A stretch of 64,000 nt of DNA from Reinekea marina. GTDB lineage: Bacteria > Pseudomonadota > Gammaproteobacteria > Pseudomonadales > Natronospirillaceae. Numbering within the stretch: position 1 is the stretch's first letter; each line of letters opens with the position of its first letter. This document shows positions 55,449-64,000 of the stretch, one piece after another. The stretch spans positions 2,220,501-2,284,500 of the forward strand of contig NZ_JAUFQI010000001.1 in NCBI RefSeq assembly GCF_030409715.1. Reading direction: 5' to 3'. The position numbers and the translations under genes are program-made. Under the pieces are notes generated by a model. It ran no database searches, had not been told where the DNA came from, and worked only from the letters and a program-made list of their open reading frames with translations.

Positions 55449-56093
55449 TTACACCATTTCTTGAGGTTCTAATAAACCGTGCCGTATCGCTAGGTGAGTC
55501 AGCTCAACATCGCTGGAAAGCCCGAGCTTATCGAAAATACGATAGCGGTAAGTGTTCACCGTTTTAGGGCTTAAGCAAAGCTTATCGGATATTTCCTGCA
55601 CCTTCTTACACGAGCAAATTAAAATGGCAATTTGCATTTCGCGATCGGATAAATCGTTAAATGGATTCTCCGATGCACCTAAACTATTTAAGGCCAACTT
55701 TTGAGCGATTTTGGCCGTTAAATACTTTTGCCCAGCAATGACGGTTTTAATGGCCTTCACCATTTCGTCGGTAGAAGCCCCTTTAGTAAGGTAGCCTGAA
55801 GCGCCCGCTTGTAGCAATCTTGTAGGGAATGGGTCGTCATCGCACGCTGTTACTGCAATAACTTTAATATCGGGAAGAATACGGTTAATTTTACGCGTCG
55901 CTTCGATGCCATCTACGCCCGGCATTCTAACATCCATCAACATAACATCAGGTTCGTGCTGTTTGGCGAGTTTAATTGCTTGTTCGCCACTGTTGCCTTC
56001 GGCGACAACACGCAAACCTTCAACGTCTGACAATAACTTAACTAGCCCCATTCGGACTAAGTCATGATCGTCTACTACAATTAAATCAACCAC
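55449..56093 (-). CDS. uvrY: UvrY/GacA-family response regulator
   Basis: The 214-residue regulator has a receiver (phosphoacceptor aspartate in VMLMDVRMPG near 54) and a LuxR/FixJ helix-turn-helix (LSDREMQIAILIC near 147, LSPKTVNTYRYRIFDKL near 174). Orthologues activate CsrB-type small RNAs downstream of the BarA/GacS kinase. The start is GTG 56093 with GAGGT upstream. Position before uvrC and pgsA matches the gammaproteobacterial arrangement. Confidence 0.94.
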   Translation of the reverse strand: MVDLIVVDDHDLVRMGLVKLLSDVEGLRVVAEGNSGEQAIKLAKQHEPDVMLMDVRMPGVDGIEATRKINRILPDIKVIAVTACDDDPFPTRLLQAGASGYLTKGASTDEMVKAIKTVIAGQKYLTAKIAQKLALNSLGASENPFNDLSDREMQIAILICSCKKVQEISDKLCLSPKTVNTYRYRIFDKLGLSSDVELTHLAIRHGLLEPQEMV

Positions 56094-56112
56094 TTAGAAT
56101 ACCTCTAATATT

Positions 56113-56146
56113 ACCCTGCTCCATAATACGTTGGCTTGAGCAGGGT
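56113..56146. repeat. inverted repeat between PhoH-type gene and uvrY
   Basis: The 9-base arms ACCCTGCTC and GAGCAGGGT (56113-56121 and 56138-56146) flank a 16-base loop. It could be a weak terminator for the PhoH-type gene, but no T-run follows. Confidence 0.4.
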
Positions 56147-56171
56147 TTAAAGCGTTTTTTCTAACATACCT

Positions 56172-57566
56172 TTAAAGGTGAGATTCTGCAAAAGCAGCCA
56201 GCCTGCTTCGTGCCACGCCCTGTAAAGTAATAGATCCAGCATGTTCAAAGCCTTTAAAACGCTCACTGATATAAGTAAGCCCACTGCTGGTCGACCCCAA
56301 ATAGGGCGTGTCTATTTGTGCCAAGTTTCCTAAGCAAACTACTTTTGTACCCTGCCCGGCTCGTGTCACGATGGTTTTAACCTGATGAGGGGTCAGGTTT
56401 TGAGCTTCGTCAACAATCAAAAGCGTTTGTTGAAAACTTCGGCCTCGTACAAAGTTTAAGCTTTTAAACTGGATGGGCACTTTCGATCCGACGTAATCTT
56501 CACTGCTGACTGGATCAAAATCCTCAGCATGCAGAACCTCTAAATTATCGGTAAATGCACCTAACCACGGTTGCATTTTTTCAGCTTCTGTTCCTGGCAA
56601 AAAGCCAATATCCTCATCTAAACCACGTGTACTTCTAGTGGCCAAAATTCGTTTATAAATACTTTTTTCGACGGTCAGTTCCAATGCGCAGGCTAGCGCA
56701 AGAATGGTTTTACCACTGCCTGCCGCGCCGTTTAAACAGACTAAATCTATATCTGGGCTCAGCAATAAATGAATAGCCATGGCTTGATGAATATCTCGCG
56801 GTGCTAACCCCCAAGCTTTTTGACGCATCATAGAACCGTGGTTTAATAATTCTATCGCTATGTTCTCGCCATCGTCTTTATGTGTGCGGCAAACAAAGTC
56901 ATTTTCATCGTATAAAAACTGATTAACATATACGGGTGCTCCAACCAGTTGTTGAATAACTTCTTTACTCATAACATGGTATTTTTCACCACTTGGGCGT
57001 TGCGGTGCTATGGCCTCTACGCGCTCCCAAAAACTGCCTTCTATAGCGTGATAACCTGTTGCAAGTGAGTTTAAATCGCTGATTAATTGATCGTTGTGAT
57101 AATCTTCCGATTGCAAACCGCAGCCGCGCGCTTTCAATCGCATGTTAATATCTTTGGTCACTAATACGACTTCGGCATCAAGCACGTTTTTTTGAAGTGC
57201 GAGTAAGTCGTTGATGATTTTATTATCGTTTAAATGATTCGATAAACTTTGTTCAGCCGACTCTTTATTTGGCATTAAAATAGATATAAGACCTAAGGTT
57301 TCACCACTGGCGCGAGGAATGGGTACACCATTCATCACCTCGGCAACACTGGCTTTACCTAAAACACCTTCTAATGTTCTTACGGCTTGCCGCGCATCGG
57401 CGGCTACGGAGGTAGGTCCTACTTTGAGTTTATCGAGTTCTTCTAGCACCACCATGGGTATTTTTACGCGGTGTTCTTCGAATTTATAAATGGCGCTTGG
57501 ATCGTGAATTAAAACATTTGTATCTAATACATATACGCGTAAACCAGAATCGCTATCAAGAGTCAT
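56172..57566 (-). CDS. PhoH family ATPase with N-terminal PIN domain
   Basis: The 464-residue protein combines a PIN-type nuclease domain (VLDTNVLIHDPSAIYKFEE near 11-30, EELDKLK near 43) with a PhoH ATPase. The latter has Walker A LNGAAGSGKTILALA near 278 and Walker B LLIVDEAQNL near 380. PIN-PhoH (PhoAT-like) proteins unwind and cut RNA. A TTG at 57575 would add 3 residues; ATG 57566 is chosen. It lies between uvrY and a Ser/Thr kinase, all on one strand. Confidence 0.92.
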   Translation of the reverse strand: MTLDSDSGLRVYVLDTNVLIHDPSAIYKFEEHRVKIPMVVLEELDKLKVGPTSVAADARQAVRTLEGVLGKASVAEVMNGVPIPRASGETLGLISILMPNKESAEQSLSNHLNDNKIINDLLALQKNVLDAEVVLVTKDINMRLKARGCGLQSEDYHNDQLISDLNSLATGYHAIEGSFWERVEAIAPQRPSGEKYHVMSKEVIQQLVGAPVYVNQFLYDENDFVCRTHKDDGENIAIELLNHGSMMRQKAWGLAPRDIHQAMAIHLLLSPDIDLVCLNGAAGSGKTILALACALELTVEKSIYKRILATRSTRGLDEDIGFLPGTEAEKMQPWLGAFTDNLEVLHAEDFDPVSSEDYVGSKVPIQFKSLNFVRGRSFQQTLLIVDEAQNLTPHQVKTIVTRAGQGTKVVCLGNLAQIDTPYLGSTSSGLTYISERFKGFEHAGSITLQGVARSRLAAFAESHL

Positions 57567-57664
57567 ATAAGGCAACCTTAGACAATACTGTCGTAATGGA
57601 AAGTGTTTTGCTTAACCTTTATCTCATCTAAATAAAAACAACAGATTACAGTATTAACATAGCG

Positions 57665-59707
57665 CTATTTGTTTTGTTCGGCCAACCATTTTTTCAATGC
57701 TTGAGATAATTCAGCGGCATTCTTATATCGATCGCTCAGCTCCTTATGTAACGCTTTGTTCACAATTCGAACTAACGATACCGGCACATCACCATTAATA
57801 TTACGTGGACTAACCTGCTTACTCTGAGTGATTGCATAAGCCAATGTCGGTAAGGTATCGCCCGTAAATGGCAATTGTTGGGTTAAAGCCTGATAAAGCG
57901 TTACGCCTAAACTAAAAACGTCGGTTTGCCCGGTCAGATTGTCGCCTCGAATCTGTTCCGGGGACATGTAAGAAGGGCTGCCCAACACAACGCCCGTTTG
58001 TGTTTGCTGTGCACCAGCAATACGCGCCACACCAAAGTCAGTCAATTTCAATTGATTAGTTTTGCTGTCAATGATCATGTTTGCGGGTTTCACATCGCGG
58101 TGAATCACCTCGTGATCATGCGCATAAGCTAAAGCATCTGCGGCTTGCGCTATCCAGGTTACACGCTGAATTACATCAATACTGGCCGCTTTGCTGATGT
58201 GATCTGAAAGCGCATGCCCTACCAGTAAGTCCATCGCAATAAATGCAACATCGTGCTCTTCACCCACATCATAAACGGTCACTATGTTCGGGTGGTTTAA
58301 TTTACCTGCGGCTTGTGCTTCGCGGAAAAACCTCTGTTTTACGGCATCCATCTCATCAAAGCCTAAGCTTTTCAAATGCACTACTTTCAAGGCGACGTGC
58401 CTGTTAATTTTGGGGTCGTTGGCTTCATAAACTATCCCCATTGCGCCTCGGCCCAGCTCTTTAGTTATGTGATAACGACCTAGGGTTAAATTTTCTATGT
58501 GCCCAACTGGCAGCTCACTTCTAGTTTGGCCAATGACCATTGTCGCGGTACCATCAATAACTTCTTTTAGCTGTTTTAATCCTTTTTTAGCTTCCGTACA
58601 TTTTGGATCAAACGATAATAACTCTTCATAGCATAATTGCGCTTTGTCTAACTGGCGATTGCGCTGGTAGCCTTTGGCTACTTCCAGCCAAAGTGGTGAA
58701 TACGCCAATGTGTTTTTTTGCTCAACTAGAAATCGGTAGGCGGATTCTGGCTTACTATCATCCAACAATGAAGCTACCCAGTATCCTGCAATTTTTCTAT
58801 GCGCTTTGTTTAAATTGTTTATCCTGTGCATTAGGCTGGTTTTTTGCAGATACCAAACCGTGGCCAACACCAACATAACAGCAGGCACTAACACTGGCAC
58901 CCAAACGGCTTGTGCTATCAATAAATACAGCACAATAGCAACCTCTATCAGGCCGATAGACAACGCAACCCACATTGGTTTTGAAGTGGTCGCTATTAAT
59001 AGCCAGGGTGCAGTTGCCAACAATATGGCCAATAAAAATGACCAATTCGGTACAGTCACCCAAAGCTCTTGTAACAAAGCGGCTTGCTCTTTAATAAATT
59101 GGTGCGCTAATGGGGTATCATGCGAAATTAGCGTGGCATCAAAATTTCCTAAATCTGCATAGCTTAGGCTAGGTACTGCCTGCCAATTTAAAAACAAGCC
59201 TCCAAAACCATCTATCGGAATTGCTTGATAGTTTAGCAACAAATGATCGGCATCTTTTTCTACTGGCACACCTAAGGTATTTAACGTTGCATCAAAAAAA
59301 CTGCGACCTTCTTGGTAAGAAACCAGAGTTTTATAGTGAACCTGCGCAGGCTGCCAGTAAAAATGTTCACCTTCTTGAATTTGAGTCGCTCTAGTCTTTC
59401 GAAATAGATTGAGCGCCGATTGAAGCCAGCGTTGCGTAGTGATAGATTCGCTCGAGTAACTGTATTGAAAGCCAGACAAAACCTGACTAGGTGAATGCGA
59501 TACCGGTGTTTTAATGACCAACTCACCTCTTTGAGACAAGCTCGGTACAACACGCACTAATGGCGCTTCCAACGCGTCTCCCGGGCTCAATGAACGGCCC
59601 CAACTGATGAGTTGGCTATCGATGCCATGCGTGGCTGGAAATAGCCCGATGACTAAAATAAAACTGGAAATTAGCCCAAAAAATAACCTAAAAAACAGGT
59701 GTCGCAC
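57665..59707 (-). CDS. membrane Ser/Thr protein kinase, CHASE2-like sensor
   Basis: The 680-residue protein has an N-terminal signal/anchor helix and an extracytoplasmic region (about 25-205) that looks like a short or divergent CHASE2 domain (LLLNYQ and PSLSYADLG). Three helices (about 223-295) and a TPR-like cytoplasmic stretch (about 310-380) follow. The Hanks-type kinase from about 410 has the GRGAMGIVYEA loop, ALKVV lysine, HRDVKPANM catalytic loop, DFGVA and a complete activation segment. The start is GTG 59707. It is divergent from an FHA-domain gene, a likely partner or substrate. Confidence 0.9.
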   Translation of the reverse strand: MRHLFFRLFFGLISSFILVIGLFPATHGIDSQLISWGRSLSPGDALEAPLVRVVPSLSQRGELVIKTPVSHSPSQVLSGFQYSYSSESITTQRWLQSALNLFRKTRATQIQEGEHFYWQPAQVHYKTLVSYQEGRSFFDATLNTLGVPVEKDADHLLLNYQAIPIDGFGGLFLNWQAVPSLSYADLGNFDATLISHDTPLAHQFIKEQAALLQELWVTVPNWSFLLAILLATAPWLLIATTSKPMWVALSIGLIEVAIVLYLLIAQAVWVPVLVPAVMLVLATVWYLQKTSLMHRINNLNKAHRKIAGYWVASLLDDSKPESAYRFLVEQKNTLAYSPLWLEVAKGYQRNRQLDKAQLCYEELLSFDPKCTEAKKGLKQLKEVIDGTATMVIGQTRSELPVGHIENLTLGRYHITKELGRGAMGIVYEANDPKINRHVALKVVHLKSLGFDEMDAVKQRFFREAQAAGKLNHPNIVTVYDVGEEHDVAFIAMDLLVGHALSDHISKAASIDVIQRVTWIAQAADALAYAHDHEVIHRDVKPANMIIDSKTNQLKLTDFGVARIAGAQQTQTGVVLGSPSYMSPEQIRGDNLTGQTDVFSLGVTLYQALTQQLPFTGDTLPTLAYAITQSKQVSPRNINGDVPVSLVRIVNKALHKELSDRYKNAAELSQALKKWLAEQNK

Positions 59708-59809
59708 GATTTAGTCACCATTCTGTTAACGATTTATCAGTGTTTTACATTTAACCCTGCTAATCTATACCCGAAATCATTCATACTTGGCAACCGCAGG
59801 AGCTCGGAA

Positions 59810-60193
59810 ATGCCCCTTTTAATGCAAATAAAAGATGACGTGGTGCAAAATAAGTTTCCACTGGATCAAAAAACCATGTCGATAGGTCGCGCTACGGATA
59901 ACGACATTCAGCTCGATGATAGCACGGTATCGGCCAATCATGCTTGGCTTGAGTACCATCCAGCTGACGACGAACAGACTCAGCCGTACTACCGCTTAAT
60001 TGATTTAAAAAGCACCAATGGCTCATTTGTTAATGAAGAGAAAATCTCAGAGCACACCATTCATCACAACGACATTGTGAGAATTGGCTTTGTATCGTTC
60101 AAGTTTATTGATGAAAATGAGCATCGCTTCGAAGAAACCGCAAAGGTACACAAAAGCTGGATTCCTGGCGTGTATTACACCAAAGACAAATAA
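59810..60193 (+). CDS. FHA-domain protein
   Basis: The 127-residue protein consists mainly of a forkhead-associated phosphothreonine-binding domain. It has SIGRATDNDIQLDD near 24-37, the SANHAWLEY serine-histidine pair near 41 and LKSTNGSFVNEEKI near 68. The longer frame from 59699 is not used: AGGAG lies just before ATG 59810. It is divergent from the Ser/Thr kinase, with 102 bases between starts, the common arrangement of a kinase and its phospho-reader. It is followed by a terminator. Confidence 0.92.
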   Translation: MPLLMQIKDDVVQNKFPLDQKTMSIGRATDNDIQLDDSTVSANHAWLEYHPADDEQTQPYYRLIDLKSTNGSFVNEEKISEHTIHHNDIVRIGFVSFKFIDENEHRFEETAKVHKSWIPGVYYTKDK

Positions 60194-60197
60194 CAAT

Positions 60198-60230
60198 GAG
60201 CAGTGGCGCTATGCCACTGCTTTTTTCTTT
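60198..60230 (+). terminator. intrinsic terminator of the FHA gene
   Basis: The stem GCAGTGGC/GCCACTGC (60200-60207 with 60213-60220) is followed by TTTTTT. Confidence 0.9.
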
Positions 60231-60245
60231 TAGGATACGCCTACC

Positions 60246-61181
60246 TCAGTCTTCAAAGTCATGATCTTCAGCGGCCAGCGCTAATGAAATGGCACCTGGC
60301 CCTAAGTTTATTCCACCACTTAGGCCCATCACGCAGCTCAACACTTGTACATTATTTTCTTTAGCGATAGCCAACATTTTTGGGTATTGCTCAAACGCCA
60401 TTAAATCGGCCTCATCCCCTGCTACACTCACTACGACATATTGGCACAAGAGCCCTTTTTGTATTCGTTTAATTGCGTACTCAAATAAACCGTTACCAGC
60501 ATTGCGATAACCTTTAACACTGGCCACTGAGACAGTATCGTCGTTTTTAAATTGGATGATGGGTTTTATTTTCATCGACTTCGCAAAAAACGCACTGACA
60601 GCCCCCACAGAGTTTTCACCTCGTGTTTTGGCCCGCTCACGAATATAACCCACCTCGGGTGGCAGCATGTAGGCGTATATTTTATTCTTAAACGCTTCCG
60701 ACAGCTTTAAAATTTCTTGTCGCGATTTTCCTGCTTTTATGAGATCGGATGTAAAGGCGGCTAACAACCCTTGGCCTGCAAACATATTGGCTGAATTCAT
60801 CACTCTCATGGCAAAGGGTTTTTCGGATTTTCCTAAGCCTCTATAGCTTTTTAATATTTTAGGTTGAGCCAGTTCATAGTTATTAAAAATTGGGCTGCGT
60901 GCTTTGCTAGCCGTTTGCACCAACGCAAAATCAAAAAACTCTAGAATATCGTCTTTAAACACTTGATGTATTTTTTCTGGACTAAAGGCGATAGTTTCGG
61001 CTTTGTGCTCTAATGTTAAAAGGTTATCGGCATAGAAGGCTTTAAGCTCTTCAGGGTCTTTGCTGTCTTCGTATAAATTGCCATCTACGTTTACTGTAAT
61101 AGGAAATACAACAATGCCTCGCTCTGCTACAAAGGTAGCTGGCAAATCGCAGGCGGCATCAACGACCAACAATATACTCAT
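60246..61181 (-). CDS. DegV family fatty-acid-binding protein
   Basis: The 311-residue protein matches the DegV family, which binds a fatty acid and, in FakB of Gram-positives, presents it to a fatty acid kinase. The N-terminal DAACDLP start, PITVNVDG and the late SCVMGLSGGINLGPGAISLAL segment fit the family. No FakA kinase is seen nearby, so the role here is unclear. GGAGAG precedes ATG. Confidence 0.87.
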   Translation of the reverse strand: MSILLVVDAACDLPATFVAERGIVVFPITVNVDGNLYEDSKDPEELKAFYADNLLTLEHKAETIAFSPEKIHQVFKDDILEFFDFALVQTASKARSPIFNNYELAQPKILKSYRGLGKSEKPFAMRVMNSANMFAGQGLLAAFTSDLIKAGKSRQEILKLSEAFKNKIYAYMLPPEVGYIRERAKTRGENSVGAVSAFFAKSMKIKPIIQFKNDDTVSVASVKGYRNAGNGLFEYAIKRIQKGLLCQYVVVSVAGDEADLMAFEQYPKMLAIAKENNVQVLSCVMGLSGGINLGPGAISLALAAEDHDFED

Positions 61182-61292
61182 TTAACTCTCCTAATCTTTA
61201 GAAGTTTCATACCACTCTGGTGTAAACTAGCGCCACAACAAAAGGCCATAGGCCATTTATTATGATTGTCGCTTACTTAACTGGATTCTGTA

Positions 61293-62663
61293 TTGCAAGT
61301 TATCACTTTAGACTATTTATCCGATGTCATCGTACTTACTCAGACACTTTCGTCAGAAAATGGCTTTATATGGTTTCATAATGGTCCTGAATCTAAGGCT
61401 GGAGAAGAGTGGTTTTCGGCTTGGCCTACTGAAACCTATCAGTATTTAGGTCAAAATAGCTGCCAAGTAAGCTGTTTCTCAGGCGAAACGGAACACCTTG
61501 TCAGAGATTATTTCGAGCTTTTAAAGTCAAAACTCGGCGAGCCGGCGAATACCCCTTCAAAAGGCCTGTTTACGGGAGGGCTAGCTGGGCATCTTAATTA
61601 TGAGATAGGCTTGGAAACACAAGGCGTTGCAACGAAACACGCCTGTTCAACTGAAGATAAAACCCTTGCAACGGTGGGCCTGTATCATTGGGCCTGTAAG
61701 GTTGACCACAACAACCAAACCATCGAAGTATTTATCCGCTCTGAATGCCCAACAGGCATTAAAGAAAAAATAGAGCAATGGGCGAGCTCAAACACGGAAC
61801 AAAAGGACAATCAGACCAAGCAAAATAATAGCAATTTACATTGGCAATGCAGTATGAGCTATGAACACTATTGCCGTGCATTTAAGAAGGTGAAAGATTA
61901 CATATACGCTGGCGATATTTATCAAGCCAACCTCACTCGGCAATGGTCTAGCACCAGCAATGTCACACCGTGGGCCAACTACTGCAAACTGTTAAGGTCC
62001 ATGTCAGCGCCCTTCTCATTTTACCAAGCGGTTGATGACGTTGCGGTTATGAGCGTTTCTCCTGAACGCTTTTTGCAAGTAAAGGGCGACACCATTTTCA
62101 CACAGCCTATAAAAGGGACTCGTGCCCGCGGCATTACACCCCAAGCCGATGAGCGGTTAAAAATAGAACTTCAAAACAGCGTAAAAGACCAAGCTGAAAA
62201 CTTAATGATTGTAGACTTGCTTCGTAATGACATAGCCAAGAATGCAGAGCCAGGTTCAGTCGTTGTTGATAAGTTGTTTGAATTGCAATCTTTTAAAAAT
62301 GTTCACCATTTAGTCAGCAGTATACGTGCTAGAAAGCTGCCCACTAGCCACCCTTTGGATATTTTAAAAGATGCTTTTCCCGGTGGCTCGATTACAGGTG
62401 CGCCGAAGAAACGCGCCATGGAGATCATCGATGAACTAGAAGTGGTGCAAAGGCGGCAATATTGTGGCACTGCGTTTTTCTTGTCTTTTGAAGGTTATTT
62501 AGACAGCAACATTATGATTCGGACTCTTACGCAAAGAGGCAACGAGCTTACTTGCAGCGGCGGTGGCGGCCTTGTATACGACAGTGATTTAGACAGCGAG
62601 TACCAAGAAAGTGAATTAAAAATTCAACGCCTTCTCGATGCGTTGTCTGAAAACACCTTATAA
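61293..62663 (+). CDS. pabB: aminodeoxychorismate synthase component I
   Basis: PabB aminates chorismate to 4-amino-4-deoxychorismate for folate, using ammonia from a PabA glutaminase not in this window. The 456-residue chorismate-binding protein carries PIKGTRARG near 274 (the lysine separating PabB from TrpE, which has PIAGT). It also has GGSITGAPKKRAMEIIDEL near 365 and GTAFFLSFEGYLDSNIMIR near 390. The start is TTG 61293: the frame upstream is closed by a stop at 61278 and no ATG is available. Confidence 0.93.
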   Translation: MQVITLDYLSDVIVLTQTLSSENGFIWFHNGPESKAGEEWFSAWPTETYQYLGQNSCQVSCFSGETEHLVRDYFELLKSKLGEPANTPSKGLFTGGLAGHLNYEIGLETQGVATKHACSTEDKTLATVGLYHWACKVDHNNQTIEVFIRSECPTGIKEKIEQWASSNTEQKDNQTKQNNSNLHWQCSMSYEHYCRAFKKVKDYIYAGDIYQANLTRQWSSTSNVTPWANYCKLLRSMSAPFSFYQAVDDVAVMSVSPERFLQVKGDTIFTQPIKGTRARGITPQADERLKIELQNSVKDQAENLMIVDLLRNDIAKNAEPGSVVVDKLFELQSFKNVHHLVSSIRARKLPTSHPLDILKDAFPGGSITGAPKKRAMEIIDELEVVQRRQYCGTAFFLSFEGYLDSNIMIRTLTQRGNELTCSGGGGLVYDSDLDSEYQESELKIQRLLDALSENTL

Positions 62664-62757
62664 CCAATCGTTATGTAATATTCTTATCTTATACAGTTAT
62701 TTTTAGAAATGATGCGACCGTGCTAGAGTCAGGTCAATTCAAATTTTGGCAGCAATT

Positions 62758-64000
<1,243 letters not shown>

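Overview
The window is chromosomal DNA of a free-living, probably marine, gammaproteobacterium. Three observations support this. The gene order uvrY-uvrC-pgsA-tRNA-Gly-tRNA-Cys-tRNA-Leu is the one known from enteric and related gammaproteobacteria. The rRNA and tRNA modification genes (miaE, trmA, rlmG, rlmKL) and rmf are gammaproteobacterial. A TRAP transporter and the large 1605-residue NAD-glutamate dehydrogenase are common in marine and pseudomonad-like lineages. Placement near Oceanospirillales is an inference. Coding density is high and no phage, IS element, CRISPR array or rRNA operon was seen.

Layout. 0-6 kb: 3' end of lpxH, miaE, trmA-rlmG, rlmKL and rmf. 6-10 kb: a DUF2868/DUF3482 GTPase pair, pyrD and a DUF2835 gene. 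10.2-22.6 kb: a complete nitrate assimilation locus, all on the minus strand (nasT-nasS, then nrtA-nrtB-nrtD-flavoprotein-nirB-nirD-nasA). 22.7-28 kb: NAD-glutamate dehydrogenase and two small membrane proteins. 28.3-33 kb: sulfite reductase with its DUF934 partner, a DUF454 protein, a PhyH-type dioxygenase, a LexA-controlled sulA-like gene and a YebC-family gene. 33-37.4 kb: an MHYT hybrid histidine kinase with an HD-GYP response regulator. 37.9-46.3 kb: a divergent PRPP-synthetase-like gene, a lipoprotein, a DeoR regulator divergent from a TRAP transporter plus HAD phosphatase, and an unrecognised 459-residue membrane protein. 46.3-52.3 kb: an AT-richer accessory stretch with small or unrecognised genes, two decayed gene fragments and a 19-bp direct repeat. 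52.4-64 kb: tRNA-Leu, tRNA-Cys and tRNA-Gly, pgsA, uvrC, uvrY, a PhoH-type ATPase, a membrane Ser/Thr kinase, an FHA protein, a DegV protein, pabB, cysH and the 3' part of cysB.

The nitrogen locus is the most coherent system. Nitrate would be imported by NrtABD, reduced to nitrite by NasA and to ammonium by NirBD. The leader before nrtA shows layered control. It has a near-consensus sigma-54 promoter with NtrC-like sites upstream, then two small hairpins with six-base loops, the second mutually exclusive with a strong intrinsic terminator. This is the arrangement expected for antitermination by the ANTAR protein NasT, itself held by the signal-peptide-less nitrate sensor NasS encoded just upstream. 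Glutamate dehydrogenase lies next to this locus. Sulfur assimilation genes (CysI-type sulfite reductase, iron-sulfur CysH, CysB) are spread through the window.

No wholly new defence or mobile system could be demonstrated. The least explained items are the 459-residue membrane protein after the TRAP/HAD genes, the divergent PRPP-synthetase-like protein with a palindromic operator-like site, a 17-bp stem-loop just upstream of rmf, and the secreted orphan at about 47-48 kb.
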